64,000 nt of DNA from Palaemon carinicauda (GCF_036898095.1 NC_090766.1:33683702-33747701), one strand, 5' to 3'. Shown: positions 1-11,624, counted from the stretch's first letter. The notes: a model not told the origin generated them from the sequence alone. Program-made: numbers and translations.

Positions 1-1380
1 CTTGCGATCTCGTACAACGTCAGTGAGTGGGTCCCTCCTTGCTTGGAGATGTACGCCAAAGCCGTGGTGTTGTCCGAGTTCACCTCCACCACTTTGCCTT
101 GAAGGAGAGACTTGAAGCTTTTCACGGCCAGATGTACTGCCAGTAGCTCCTTGCAGTTGATATGCATTGTCCTTAGACTCGAGTTCCATATTCCCGAGCA
201 TTCCCGACCGTCTAATGTCGCGCCCCCGCCTACGTCCGATGCGTCCGAGAAGAGAACGTGGTTGGGAGTCTGAACAGCCAGGGGCAGACCCTCTCTGAGG
301 CTGATACTGTCCTTCCACCATGTCAGGCAAGACTTCATCTTCTCGGAAATGGGGATCGAGACCGCTTCTAGCGTCTTGTCCTTTTTCCAGTGAAATGCTA
401 GGTGATATTGAAGAGGACGGAGGTGTAGTCTTCCTAATGACACGAACTTTTCCAGGGATGATAGCGTCCCTATCAGACTCATCCACTTCCTGACTGAACA
501 TCGTTCCTTCTTCAGCATGTTCTGGATGCATAACTGGGCTTGGCTTGTTCTGGGGGCCGACGGAAAAGCCCGAAAAGCTAGACTGTGAATCTCCATCCCT
601 AAATATACAATAGTTTGGGATGGGACCACTTGTGACTTTTCCATATTGACAAGGAGACCCAATTCCTTGGTCAGATCTAGAGTCCACTTTAGATCCTTCA
701 GACAGCGACGACTGGAAGAAGCTCTGAGAAGCCAGTCGTCCAAATAGAGGGAGGCTCGGATGTCCGCTAAATGAAGGAATTTGGCTACATTCCTCATCAG
801 CCTCGTAAACACAAGAGGAGCTGTGCTTACGCCAAAGCACAGGGCTTGAAACTGGTAGACAACCTTTTCGAAAACGAATCTCAGAAAAGGTTGGGAGTCC
901 GGGTGGATGGGGACGTGGAAGTAGGCGTCCCTTAGGTCTAACGAGACCATCCAGTCTTCCCTTCTGACCGCTGCTAGAACCGACTTTGTGGTCTCCATGG
1001 AGAACGTCTGCTTTATGACAAAGACATTCAGCGCACTGACGTCTAGCACCGGCCTCCACCCTTCTGTCTTCTTTGACACCAAGAAGAGACGGTTGTAGAA
1101 TCCCGGGGTTTGATGGTCCAGGACTTTGACTACCGCTCCCTTCTCTAGTAAGAGAAACACTTCCTGTTTCAATCCTCGTCTCTTGTCTTCTTCTCTGTAC
1201 CTGGGAGAGAGATCGATGGGAGACGTTGCTAGAGGGGGTTTTCGTACAAACGGGATCTTGTACCCCTCTCTGAGCAACTTCACAGATTGTGCATCTGCGC
1301 CTCTCTTTTCCCAGGTCTGCCAGAAGTTCTTGAGTCTGGCTCCCACTGCTGTCTGAAGCAGCTGGCAGTCAGACTCTGCC
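1..1380 (-). CDS. DIRS RT-RNase H, partial (A1)
   Basis: I translated this minus frame by eye from about 1380 to the window edge and met no stop codon. It would copy the element RNA into DNA and remove the RNA strand. Visible RT blocks are a GFYNRLFLV segment, a WRPVLDVS block, LDLRDAYFHVPIHPDS and the catalytic YLDDW (DIRS elements use YLDD instead of YVDD). RNase H follows with LFSDASD, an INCKELLA glutamate block and NSDNTTALAYISKQGG close to position 1. The C-terminal RNase H end, methyltransferase-like region and recombinase lie beyond the window. The start is not certain; the frame opens around the gag stop at 1369. A1 may have an intact pol even though its gag is broken. Confidence 0.85.
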
Positions 1381-3811
1381 CTTAAAGGACTTGGTTCCTT
1401 TCTTCTTTCCACGTCTCCCTTCGGCACGAGCACCTCCTCTGCTGGAGGCTCTGCCACGAAAGGGTGGAATAAAACGGGACGCTGGAGTGTCCATCCTTGG
1501 TCTAGCTGACAAGGTAGGCAAAGGGGTGGCTTTGCGAGCAGAGGACGCAACAAGATTGTGAGTATCCTTCTGTATCAAAGAAGCGGCAATCTCCTTAATC
1601 AGGTCCTCTGGAAAAAGGCACTTGGAAAGAGGAGCAAACAGAAGTTTGGATCTCTGGCATGGTGTAACTCCAGCTGAAAGGAATAAGCATAGGTTCTCAC
1701 GCTTCTTAAGGACTCCGGACACAAAAGATGCAGCAAGCTCATTAGACCCATCACGTACGGCCTTGTCCATGCAGGACATAATGAGCAAGGAAGTCTCCTT
1801 CTCTGTCGGAGAGATCTTTCTGCTTAGAGCTCCTAGACACCAGTCTAAAAAGTTAAAAAACTTGAAGGCTCTAAATATACCTTTCAAAAGGTGGTCCAGG
1901 TCCGAAGATGACCAACATATCTTTGAGCGTCTCATGGCTAGGCGGCGGGGAGAGTCTACAAGACTTGAGAAGTCGCCCTGGGCAGAGGCAGGAACTCCCA
2001 AGCCGAGAACTTCTCCCGTGGCATACCAGACGCTCTATCTAGAAGAGAGTCTAGCAGGGGGAAACGTAAAGGCTGTCTTCCCTAAACTCTTTTTGGACTG
2101 CAGCCATTCTCCTATCACTCGTAAAGCTCTCTTGGACGAGCGTGCGAGGACGAGTCTAGTAAAGGCAGGAGTGGTTGACGGCATGCCTAACACAAACTCT
2201 GATGGAGGAGAGCGCGGAGCCACAGACACAAACTGGTCCGGAAACATCTCTTTGAACAGGGCCAAAACTTTCCTAAAGTCCAAAGAGGGTTGCGTAGACT
2301 TAGGCTCGTCCAGTTCTGAATGTGATTCATCTACGTGTGCAGCACCATCATCATCAGAAAGTCCCTCATCCGAGAACTGATGAGGGAATGGCAACGGAGT
2401 GGGTAACGGCTGGTTAGCTGAGTCCGGTCGCACGGGTGCATGCGTGACTGAGCCGGACGCAACGTCATGGAACTGCTGCCCAGTCTGTGAGCTGGCAACA
2501 ACCATAGCAGCGCGGGGACGCACAGCGTCTACTCCAGACTGTCTAGACTGATGTGGGTGAGCAGAGGCAACCACACTGGGTTGCGGAGGTTGACGCACCG
2601 CGTCAAAACAAAACAACTCTGACGGTTGTTGAACCTCACGAACGTCAACGGATACCTCCGTGCGTCGCTGAACGTCAACATGCGGCTGGCAGATCACACT
2701 GGAACGCATGGGTGGCGGAACTCTCTCAACTGGAGTGCGTGAGAAGGTTACCTCAGCGTCCCCAGGACGCACAACCGATCGTGTGGGTGGTTGTAGGCAA
2801 GGAGCTGCACTAGCTGGTGCGGCAGCAACCTTCTCCGCACGAAAGTCCTGCATAAGCGACGTTAGCTGAGACTGCATGTCTTGCAGTAAAGACCACTTAG
2901 GGTCTACAGGAGCAGGTGCGGCGACAGACGGTGTAACTGTCTGAAGCGGTACCGCTTTGCCTCTCTTAGGAGGTGAGCAGTCATCGGATGACTGCAGCGA
3001 GTCCGAACTGACCCAGTGGCTACAGCTGGGCCGTTGGACTTGTGCGGAAGGGACCGACTTGCGTTTTAACGGTCGTGAGACCTTGGTCCATTGTTTCTTG
3101 CGAGAAACACCTTCCGAAGACGAGGTATAAATGGGCTCTCTCGTCTTTGTTAGGCAGGGGCGATCTTGGGTAGATACGCCCGATACCACGGAGGGAAACG
3201 TCTGTTCGCTGATTAAAGCCTCTCGAACCCATTTGTCGTACGACATTGCTTCTCCCCTGGACTTGGGAGCTTGCAAGAGGTCCCGGACTAGGAGGACAAC
3301 AGGCACGAACAGACGAACCCTCAAGCGCAACACTATCCACAACACTATCACTCACTTTAACACTTCCCACTGCACTTTTACACTTCAGCTCCTTCACATC
3401 CGCCATGAGCTGATTACGGTCACTAGCCAGGGACTCAACTCTCTCACCCAGAGCTTGGATGGCACGCATCATATCAGCCATCGAAGGTTCCTGAGTGCCA
3501 GAAGGGGGATTAGGAGCAACCACTACAGGGGAAGGAATAGGTTGTGGGGCATGAGGAGAGAAAATGTCAATAGAACGAGAGGAACTTCTCCTAACTCTAT
3601 CTCTCTCTAGCCTATGTGTATACTTTTGGAATTCGATAAAATCGAATTCCGAAAGCCCAACGCACTCCTCACATCGATCTTCCAATTGACAGGTTTTATC
3701 CCGACAATTGGAACAAACAGTGTGAGGGTCGATAGAGGCCTTCGGAAGACGCCTTGAACAGTCCCTAGCATTGCACTTCCTAAATTTTGGGACTTGTGAA
3801 GGGTCAGCCAT
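1369..3811 (-). pseudogene. DIRS gag, A1 (frameshift and stop)
   Basis: This is the structural protein gene of copy A1. The start is the ATG at 3811 (MADPSQ...). A cysteine cluster follows within the first 60 residues (CX4C, then CX2C, CX4C, CX5C, CX2C), and I infer that it binds zinc. The middle is a low-complexity Pro/Gln/Ser-rich stretch. The C-terminal part is a helical capsid-like region (2000-1500) with a basic Arg/Gly/Lys tail ending in SFKGRV. Two lesions are visible: the reading frame changes between about 3240 and 3351, and an in-frame TAG sits at 2035-2037 where A2 reads through. The function is inferred from position and composition; DIRS gag proteins are poorly characterised. Confidence 0.75.
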
Positions 3812-4025
3812 TTTGAATTGGTCAAAGGGGAATTCAAAAACTATCAAAAAGTCATCAACAAAGAATCCGTAATCAAAAAGAGTTCAAGGATTTGTGAAGA
3901 GAAAGCCTGCACAGCGAAAGCTCAAAACTAGAATAATGTATTTCACCAATTAGTTGTGAAAACAAATCCAGTTTAGCAACAGCGAATAAGTACGTCTTGT
4001 CGGTAGCACGACAGAGAGAAAATTG

Positions 4026-4187
4026 AGTTCTTTGTTTACATTGAGTACTGGGTATCTGGACGACAGATGGCGCTGTTGGGCACACCCGCAACCTGTGTAG
4101 CGATCGCTGGCGAATTTTACCTTAGAATTTTCTGTCGAGCAACAGAGTTGCAGCTATTATAATCACCGGCTAAGTTAAATATTGAAA
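4026..4187 (-). repeat. Terminal repeat of DIRS copy A1 (5' end)
   Basis: This aligns with the right terminal repeat of A2 (35802-35974) through shared blocks such as GGTGGCGCTG/GATGGCGCTG, TAGCTGGCG/CGCTGGCG and the tip TAA(G)TTTAATATTGAAAA. Many substitutions show that the subfamily is older or separate. Its inverted partner would be left of the window. Confidence 0.65.
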
Positions 4188-4258
4188 AATACAAATTATC
4201 TCCGAATTTGTCATTTGTTCCGTAACCGAAATACAAATCAAGCTATTTACATTGGGTG
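4186..4258. repeat. Internal complementary region of B1 (truncated)
   Basis: The segment reads as the complement of the family B outer left tip (AATACAAATTATCTCCGAAT...) joined head-on to the complement of the right tip (TTTGTTCCGTAACCGAAATA). In DIRS-1 such a region is thought to guide closure of the circular DNA intermediate. Here about 25-30 bases of the left arm are missing, replaced by A1. Confidence 0.75.
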
Positions 4259-4733
4259 ACTTACCCCTTAGGAAGGGTGGAAAGTCCCCAGCCTTACTGA
4301 CTTTGGCTTTACCCGGGGACTCCGACTCCAAGTGAGTAGCACTCGAGAAAGGGAATCCCTGCACCTCACAAGTTCCTCGCTTTGCAAGGAACGTGTGGCC
4401 TACATAAGTTGTGTGTGGAGGAAAAAGCGTGACTCGTCCTATGAAGTTGACCTTGAGACCTTTAGATAGGAATCCAGGATAGGACGTTCCCAATACCACC
4501 TCGTCAGGGTATGGGGGACGCGACAGTATTAAGCTTAATACTTGGAGCACAAGGAAGCATGGTTTACCTGCAGAGGTTGAGGTCAGCTATGCGGAGACCA
4601 GGATGATGCTTCCCCAAGAGAGGGGAGGATGAAGAAAGAAGTAAGGGCCAGACATACTCTTTCATTCACGCAGACTAAAACCAGGTAACAACACCCTCAA
4701 CCTACTGCTACTTGTCCATAAAGGAGCCTGAGG

Positions 4734-5923
4734 CTAGACCAGCTGTTGTGCAGCCACCACAGGGCTGATAGAAAAAGTATCGAGGCTCCTGTGGGTCACG
4801 TCCTGCAGGTAGTGGGCTGTGAAGGTCGTCTGACGCTGCTTCCAGACCCCAGCTTGAAGTACCTGCGTCACAGAGAAGTTTCTCTTGAAGGCCAGGGACG
4901 TAGCGATGCTCCTGACGCCGTGTGCCCTATGGCGACGTGACGGAGGAGGGTCCGGATTCAATGCATGATGGATAACCCTTCGAATCCAAGCCGAGATGGT
5001 GTTCTTGGTGACCCTCCTCTTCGTCCTGCCTGTGCTAACAAACAATGCTTGCACCTGAGGACGAACTGCAGCTGTTCTCTTCAAGTAACACCTCAGACTC
5101 CTCACTGGACATAATAGCAGCTGGTCTGGGTCGCTTGTTACAGAACGGAGACTCGCGACCCTGAAAGAGTCGAACCGTGGGTCTAGCACTCCAGGGTTCT
5201 GAGTCTTGGCAACAAACTCAGGGACGAACCTGAACGTTACCTCCCCCCATCCCCTTGAATGGGCGACGTCTTATGAGAGACCATGAAGTTCACTTACTCG
5301 TTTGGCAGAGGCCAAAGCGAGCAGGAAAGCCGTCTTCCAAGACAGGTGGCGATCAGAGGCCTGGCGTAATGGTTCGAAGGGAGGTCTCTTAAGAGCCCTG
5401 AGAACCCGAACCACGTTCCAAGGAGGAGGTCTCACTTCCGACTGAGGGCAGGTAAGCTCATAGCTACGTATGAGTAGAGAGAGTTCCAGCGAGGAAGAAA
5501 TGTCCACTCCTTTCAGCCTAAAAGCCAAGCTTAAGCTGAGCGATAGCCTTTAACCGCTGAGACCGAAAGGCGCATTTCCTCCCGCAAATAAACGAGAGAC
5601 TCCGCTATTGCTGGAATAGTGGCATCGAGTGGAGAGATACCCCTCCCACGACACCAACCACAGAAGACTCTCCACTTTGCCTGGTAGACTAACTCAGAGG
5701 ACTTTCGCAGGTGCCGAGACATTCTCTCTGCAACCTGTTGCGAAAAGCCTCTCTCCGTGAGGAGACGCTGGACAGTCTCCAGGCGTGAAGCCGAAGCGAG
5801 GCTACGGCTTTGTAGAAGATGTTGCAATGTGGTTGTCTGAGTAGCTCGTGTCGTGGGGGAAGTTCTCTCGGGAGCTCCGTAAGGAGCTGCAGAAGGTCCG
5901 GGAACCATTCCGCGTGATGCCAT
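4734..5923 (-). pseudogene. DIRS tyrosine recombinase, B1
   Basis: This is the integrase-type gene of the element, which would join a circular DNA copy to the target by phage-integrase chemistry. The likely start is the ATG at 5923 (MASRG...). The N-terminal core-binding helices include VYQAKWRVFCGWC and VKGYRSA. Catalytic residues are visible: Arg in ASAKRVSELHG, the His-x-x-Arg pair in AHGVRSIATS, and the nucleophilic Tyr in FTAHYLQDV. Lesions are a one-base deletion near 5530 just after GYRSA and an in-frame TAA at 5271-5273 (HGLS* where B3 has HGLSYDV). It overlaps the end of the pol frame, the usual DIRS arrangement. Confidence 0.85.
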
Positions 5924-7665
5924 AGCGGAGCTATCAGAGTCATCGACAAGTTGACCGATAGTCTGGTACTGTTGAGCACCCTTCTCATCAGACAGAACGG
6001 TGGGAAGGCGTACATGTCGATGTTGTCCCACCGTTGCCAGAGTGCCTTGGGGTCTGGTACTGGGGAGCAGTACAGGGGCAGTTTGAAATTCAAAGCTGTC
6101 GCAAACAGATCCACGGTCGGGGAACCCCACAAAGTCAGGACTTTGTTGGCTATCTGAGGATCCAAAGACCACTCGGTACTCACTATCTGCGAAGCCCTGC
6201 TCAGACTGTCAGCGAGCACATTCCTCTTGCCTTGAATGAAGCGAGCTGATAGTGTTATCAAGTGGACTTCGGTCCACCTCAGAATCTCTACTGCAAGATG
6301 GGATAGCTGCTGCGAAAAAGTACCTCCCTGCTTGTTGATATAAGCCACTACCGTGGTGTTGTCGCTCATCACCACCATGGAGTATCCCGCCAGGGTCCGT
6401 TGGAACTGTTGAACCACCACGGAGTATCCCGCCAGGGTCCGTTGGAACTGTTGAAGAGCCAGGAAAACGGCCTTCATTTCTAGCAGGTTGATGTGCAGGT
6501 ACTTTTCTGATTCTGACCAAAGGCCTGAGGTCCTCTGGTTCAGAATGTGCGCCCCCCACCCTTCTTTTGACGCATCCGAAAACAGTGTCCATTCCGGGGG
6601 GAGGACGAGAAGATCCACTCCCTTTCGCAGGTTCTCGTCGACCAGCCACCACCGCAGGTCCGCCTGTTCCGAAGATCCTATCGGGACCAGGAAGTCCAGG
6701 GAATCGGATCCTTGATTCCACCGGGACTTGAGCCGCCACAGCAGGAATCTCATCCTGAGACGGCCGTTTGGAACCAGACGGGCCAGGGAGGACAGTTGAC
6801 CTAAGAGACACAACCACGATTGGGCAGGAAGCTCCTCTCGCCTGAGGAAGGGTTCCGCCACCCTCCTCAGCCTTGCTATCCTGTCGTCTGATGGAAAGGC
6901 TTTGTGGAGATTGGTGTCTAACAACATGCCTAGCTAGATAAACCAGTCGTTGGGACGCCTGCAGAGAGGACTTCTCGAAATTTACCACGATCCCCAGATC
7001 CTGGCAAAGTCCCAGAAGCCTGTCTCGGTGTCGAAGAAGGGTCGACTCCGAGTCTGCTAGGATCAGCCAGTCGTCCAGATAATGGAGGAGACGGATGCCA
7101 TTCCTGTGCCCTCAAGACGAAATCAGGGTAAACACTCTGGTGAACACCTGAGGTGCTGTGGAGAGACCGAAGCACAGCACCTTGAACTGGTAGGTCTTGC
7201 TGTCTAGGCTGAATCTCAAGTACTTCTAGGAAGACGGATGGATTGGGATCTGGAAGTACGTGTCCTTCAGATCCAGTGTGCACATGAAGTCTTGTGGTCT
7301 CACCGCAAGTCTGACCGTGTCCGCTGTCTCCATGCTGAACGGAGTTTGCTTGACAAACTTGTTCAGAGCTGAGAGGTCGATGACGGGTCTCCAGCCTCCA
7401 GACGCCTTCTTTACAAGAAAGAGTCGACTGAAGAAACCTGGGGAGCCGTCGACGACCTCCTGGAGAGCATCCTTCTTGAGCATGGTCTCGACTTCCGCCC
7501 GAAGGGCTAGCCCCTTTACCGATCCCATGGCATAGGAGCTCAACGACACTGGATTCGCTGTCAGGGGAGGTTAAGATGGCGTGAATGGGACACGATACCC
7601 TTGGCCGATCACGGAGACCGTCCAAGCGTCAGCCCCATGTTGATGCCACCTGTGCATCCCCCCAC
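5689..7665 (-). pseudogene. DIRS RT-RNase H-methyltransferase-like, B1
   Basis: The RT blocks (WRPVIDLSALN, LDLKDTYFQIPIHPSS, YLDDWLIL), RNase H blocks (LFSDASKEGWGAH, NLLEMKAVFLA, MSDNTTVVAYINKQGG) and the methyltransferase-like tail (TVDLFATALN, YAFPPF) are all recognisable. The frame is broken by TAA at 7571-7573, TAG at 7226-7228, TGA at 7112-7114 (Trp in B3), and a frame change near 6935. Within RNase H, 42 bp are duplicated in frame, giving two copies of QFQRTLAGYS just before the catalytic MSDNTT block (6370-6460). The tail from 6927 to 5689 is otherwise open. Confidence 0.85.
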
Positions 7666-7693
7666 AGGTGGACACGCGGGGGGACTGCCACTC

Positions 7694-10278
7694 CTAGCCT
7701 TTGCGGCCGCGGCCGCTCCCTCTAGGAGTCTTGCCTCCCCTGGAGGACTTACTGCCTCTCTTGTCCTTGGCAGGAAAGGGCTGGGGCTTAGACACCACTT
7801 TCTTAGCTGCTGGCGCCTGCTTCGGTGTCTTGCGAGGCTGTCGCTGATGTTGCTTCGGAGCTGGAGGCTTGTAGGGCCGAGATGCAAGGGCCCTTTGGAG
7901 AAGGGAGTCCTGGCTAGACCTCCTCCACCTCTCAGCTGTTCGTTCCATGTCTTGGGGCTCAAACAAATTCCCCCCAAGGAGGGAGGCGTGTCTGAGCCTG
8001 CAGACATCCACGGCGGGGATGGATCTTCTCAGTCACCGCATCACGACGCTTCAGCACCGAGTTGGCCCACAGGTTGGTAATCTGATGTGCTAGGAACTCG
8101 ATGGAGCGAGTGCCCGAGAGGAGGAAGGTCTCCAGGGCCTTCCTATTGCTCTCCTTAGACAGATCCTCGGAGCGCAATAGGATGCCCAGAGAACCTAGCC
8201 AGACATCCAGCCACGAAGTGGCCTGCATGGCACACTTCGCGACCTTCTCATGGCTTAGGATCTCCGACGCCGAGAACGTCACCTGCCGGGCGGAGAGCTT
8301 CTCAAGAGGAACTCCCCTAGTAAGCTCTTCTACCGAATGGTGGAGGAAAAGAGCGAGGCTAGACTCCCCCATGATCTCAAAATACCTCCTCTGCTGGAGA
8401 CGAGGAGGTGGGAGGAGTTTGTTCCCGGCAGAGGAACGACTGGAGGATGCGAGTACTGCGAGCTGAGCGTTGGCCCTGGCTCTGGCACTCTTCAGCCCCT
8501 GGGACCAGGGTAGAGCCGCGCTGGCCTTTGGGGGCTTCTAAGTTCCATAAACCTGATCCAGGACCGTGTCCTTGCCTTCACGGGGGGCGATCACAGGGTC
8601 CATGAACTCATTGAGCTGTCTCATCAGGCCCAAGACCTGCCAGAAGGCATGCTCAGACTCTTGCTGCCCTCCTCCCTGCGGACTGGCAGCTAAGTCTCCT
8701 GTCCCCGGAAGCTCTTCCTGGGGAGACACATGGACGTTCTCCCGGGGTCTGGCTGGTTCCTGACGAATACGTGAAGAAGACTTCGGCAACGTCTTGGAGT
8801 CCTTGGGTTCCCTCCTGGGCGGGATACAAGACTCCAGCAAAGAGGTCTGGTAGGCACGTTCCGCGCGAGACAATTCTCCTCCACGAGGAGGTGACTCCCC
8901 CCTTGGTGCCAAGGGGGAGACCGCTGCCTCACTGGACTCTCCCGAGGACGGAAAAGCCTCGTCTACGGGAGAAGAAGAAAACGACTGCGAAGGGGACGGG
9001 GCCTTCCTGACGGACCTCTTAGGAACCAACTTCTCCCTGGGAGAAGTCACCACGAAGTCCACTCCTCTCCTTCTCTTCAGCGGGGGCGAGGCCGTCGCTG
9101 GCTTGTGTCCTAGATCGGCGAGTGCCGGCTTCATAGCCTTCACTAACGCCCGCATCAGAGGACCAAACCAGGACTGCCGAGACACGTACACAGAGTCCGA
9201 AATTCCCGCTGGAGGGAAGGGGATCGGGCGACATCCCTTTGGCCCAAAGGGACCGGTGCCCGTCGGCTGACGAGATCAGAAGACTGCTGGCCGTCTACAC
9301 AGGAAGTAGAAGGTCTGGAAGGCATGGGAGAACGTGAACGATCCCCGGAGAGGTCTAAGGACGTGGCTGCTACAGACTGCTTCTGGCGAGGAGAGTCCCC
9401 ATCGGAGGACGGAGGAAGAGAAGACTCGAAAAGGCGCCTCTTGACACCCTTATAGGGAGACGGGAGGCCCTTGCGGCGAAGCGGACGATGAGCCTTACGG
9501 CGAAGGCGGCCAAGAGGGAGGTCGTCAGGATCATCAGTCCTCCGAAGAGGAGTCTCAGTCAGAGTGCTCCCCCAAGGGGGATACTTAGCTGCAGGAGAGC
9601 CCGTAGGACCCCCTTCCCCCTCCGAAAGATATACAGAACGGGGAGGAAAGCCTTCAGCAACGTCATCAACATCAGGAGCCGCAGAGATTTGACCAGACTC
9701 GTCGGAAGCCTATGCCACCACGACGTCGACGATAGACAGAGGATCTACCTCTGCTATCACCGGCGACTGCTTGACAGCGGCCCCTAACTGAATAAGGTCA
9801 AACAGGGCTTCCTTGGAGGGCAGGCCCTTAAGCCCCAAGGAATCCCAAAGCTGAAAAAGATCATCATTATACACAGAATTAACATTATCAAAATCGCCCC
9901 GCTATGGGAGGCGACGCCCTCTCCCGCACCCCGAGGTCGGGAAACAGAACTAGGGCCTGCGCTCCCACTCGGCGGCCTCTCACTAGAAGCCGGACGAGGG
10001 GGAGCTTCGGAGGAGGTTTGGGCGGCGGAAGAAGAGTCCCGAGAGCCTTCCTCCTTCAAGGCAAACCTTGAAGGAGAACGGTCTCTCTTGGACTTCTTCT
10101 TACGCCGGCGGGCAAACCTCTCCCACTGGGAGGCAGACCACTCCCTACACTCACTACATGTATTTTCCCTGTCACACCGTCGGCCTCGCCACTGCGGGCA
10201 AAGGGTGTGAGGATCGGTATCCACCGCAGACATGAAGGTACCGCAAGGGCGGCCGGCAATCCCAGGGCACTTGCGCAT
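7694..10278 (-). pseudogene. DIRS gag, B1
   Basis: The start is the ATG at 10278 (MRKCPG). The N-terminus carries the cysteine cluster shared with family A: CX6C, then a WRGRRC/CX5C/CX2C block. A basic RRRKKK segment and Ser/Pro/Glu-rich linkers follow. The C-terminal half has the conserved FWQVLGLMRQLN, ASSSRSSAGNKL and LETFLLSGTRSIEFLAHQ blocks and an Arg/Gly/Lys-rich tail (SSRGGKTPRGSGRGRK). Lesions include an in-frame TAG at 8538-8540 where B3 has CAG, a frame change near 8015, and several frame changes between 9190 and 9785. It is the shortest family B gag here because it has no expanded GC-rich region. Confidence 0.75.
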
Positions 10279-10414
10279 GATGAACACCAAAGGGCGAGGC
10301 CAACTTCAAACACACAAAGCTGAGGAAAAGCAAAGAAAAGATTAAGGCTGTCAAAAACGAGGACGATAGACAGACACGTCTGCACATCGTCCGAGCCAAA
10401 AGTGAAGTGAAGCA

Positions 10415-10585
10415 AATCACCAGTGTGTGGGGGGGAGGGGTAGCAAGCTACCCCTTCCCCTACCCCCGCTAACTAGCGCGGGGGTAGTTAACCCTCGTTA
10501 AAATCTATTGGCTCGTCAATTTCAGCTACGCCGAAAGTAAACCCAATGTAAATAGCGTGCTTTTGTATTTCGGTTACGGAACAAA
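10415..10585 (-). repeat. Right terminal repeat of B1
   Basis: This is the family B terminal repeat: a GGTGTGTGGGGGGGAGGGG segment, the TAGCAAGCTA palindrome, AACCCTCGTTAAA, GGCTCGTC.ATTTCAGCTACGC and the tip CGGTTACGGAACAAA. The inverted partner is missing, because A1 occupies the left end. Confidence 0.75.
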
Positions 10586-11079
10586 TCCCTTTTGGCCTTC
10601 TTCCGGCGCCGGGAAGACCTCTCCCAATGGGAGGTAGAACACTCCCCACACTCACCACATACATTATTTCCATCACACCGTTGGCCCCTACAGAAAGGAC
10701 ATAAGGTGTGAGGGTCCACTTCGACCGACGACATATAAGTTCCACAGGGGCGGTCAGGTAAACCGGGACACTTCCGCATCGCAGAGGCCAACTTCACAAA
10801 CATTCTGTCGAAGAAAAAGCAAACAAAAGATCAGTTAAATGGCTGTCAGATAAGGCGAGGGTGACAGCGGACACGTCCGTCTAGCACCCGAGCCGAGAGC
10901 AAAGTGAACTCAGCACAGGTGTGTGAGGGGGGGGTAGCAAGCTACCCTCCCTACCCTCCGGCTAACTAGCGGTGGGGTAGTAAACCCTCGTTAAAATTCT
11001 AATGGCTCGTCGTTTCAGCTACGCCGAAAGTAATTACCCATATTAAATAGCGTGGTTTTTATTTCAGTTACGGAACAAT
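10586..11079 (-). mobile_element. Family B DIRS remnant (B0): gag start plus terminal repeat
   Basis: Downstream of the B1 tip the sequence restarts inside a second family B gag gene. From 10790 down to 10586 the minus strand encodes the gag N-terminus (MRKCPGLPDRPCGTYMSS..., with CPFCRGQRC and CGECGEC), and 10940-11079 is a second terminal repeat ending in CAGTTACGGAACAA. The gag frame runs directly into the B1 tip at 10585. I infer that B1 inserted into the gag of B0, or that a recombination joined them; the rest of B0 would lie beyond A1. Confidence 0.8.
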
Positions 11080-11314
11080 TTGTATTTAAATAATTAAGAC
11101 ATGGTACCGTTTTTTGAACCGTTTCTGACTATATAGGCACTTTTTATTTTTTTAAAGAAAAGACAAATTAAAGACATGGAAAATAGTTCCTTTCGTTATT
11201 CACTATTTCTACCACAAATGAGACGATTAGACTGTAGTGGATCAACTAAGGTCACACCTCCAAAACAAGATGATATGACAAATTCGGAGATAATTTGTAT
11301 TTTTCCTAACCATA

Positions 11315-11488
11315 CAAACCTTAGCTATTTACATTGGGTTTACCTTTTAGCGTAGCTGAAATGGCGAGCCATTAGAATTTAACGAGGGTGTATTACCCCC
11401 GCACTAGTTAGCAGGGGGGTAGGGGAGTGGTAGCTCGCTACCCCTCCCCCCCCCACACACCGGTGAACTGCTTCACTTTCACTTAGAG
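11315..11488. repeat. Left terminal repeat of B2
   Basis: This is the inverse complement of 19270-19437. Matching blocks include TTTACATTGGGTTTACCTTT, AGCTGAAATGGCGAGCCATT and AACGAGGGTGTATTACCCCC; I see only a handful of differences over about 170 bp. Confidence 0.85.
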
Positions 11489-11548
11489 GTAGGACTTGTC
11501 TTGGGGGACAGGGCTGGCGGGCAAATATATGTAAATAGCTAAGGTTTT

Positions 11549-11624
11549 TATGGTTAGGAAAAATACAAATTATCTCCGAATTTGTCATTTGTTCCGTAAC
11601 CGAAATACAAACCAAGCTATTTAC
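11549..11624. repeat. Internal complementary region of B2
   Basis: The left half is the complement of the outer left tip (11276-11330), from TGTAAATAGCTAAGG through CCGAATTTGTCA. The right half is the complement of the right tip (19420-19455), from TTTGTTCCGTAACCGAAATA onward. The junction falls at about 11592. This is the DIRS-1 layout, where the two tips are pre-joined in complement next to the terminal repeat. Confidence 0.82.

Larger units (their letters stand above)
1..4187 (-). mobile_element. DIRS-type retrotransposon, family A copy A1 (cut by window edge)
   Basis: This is the 5' part of a DIRS-type element read on the minus strand: terminal repeat at about 4026-4187, then gag, then RT-RNase H running off the window. 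The gene order and translated domains match the nearly intact copy A2 at 29-36 kb, but the terminal repeat has diverged clearly, so A1 belongs to a separate subfamily. The upstream tip (ending in TAAATATTGAAAA) abuts directly on the internal complementary region of copy B1 at 4185-4188, with a shared run of A residues. I infer that A1 inserted into B1; the other junction lies outside the window. Confidence 0.88.
4186..10585 (-). mobile_element. DIRS-type retrotransposon, family B copy B1
   Basis: This is a 6.4-kb copy with gag (right), RT-RNase H-methyltransferase-like and tyrosine recombinase (left), all on the minus strand. It ends at 10585 in the family B tip CGGTTACGGAACAAA. On the left it starts inside the internal complementary region, because the expected outer terminal repeat is replaced by the tip of A1. 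It is about 1.8 kb shorter than B2 and B3, mainly because it lacks the GC-rich gag insert found there. Every gene carries at least one stop or frameshift, so the copy is dead. Confidence 0.9.

Noticed and set aside
1622..2380. A 252-codon plus-strand frame opposite A1 gag.
   Set aside because: It is a complement shadow of the gag gene; the same region in A2 shows a similar shadow, and the translation has no family resemblance.
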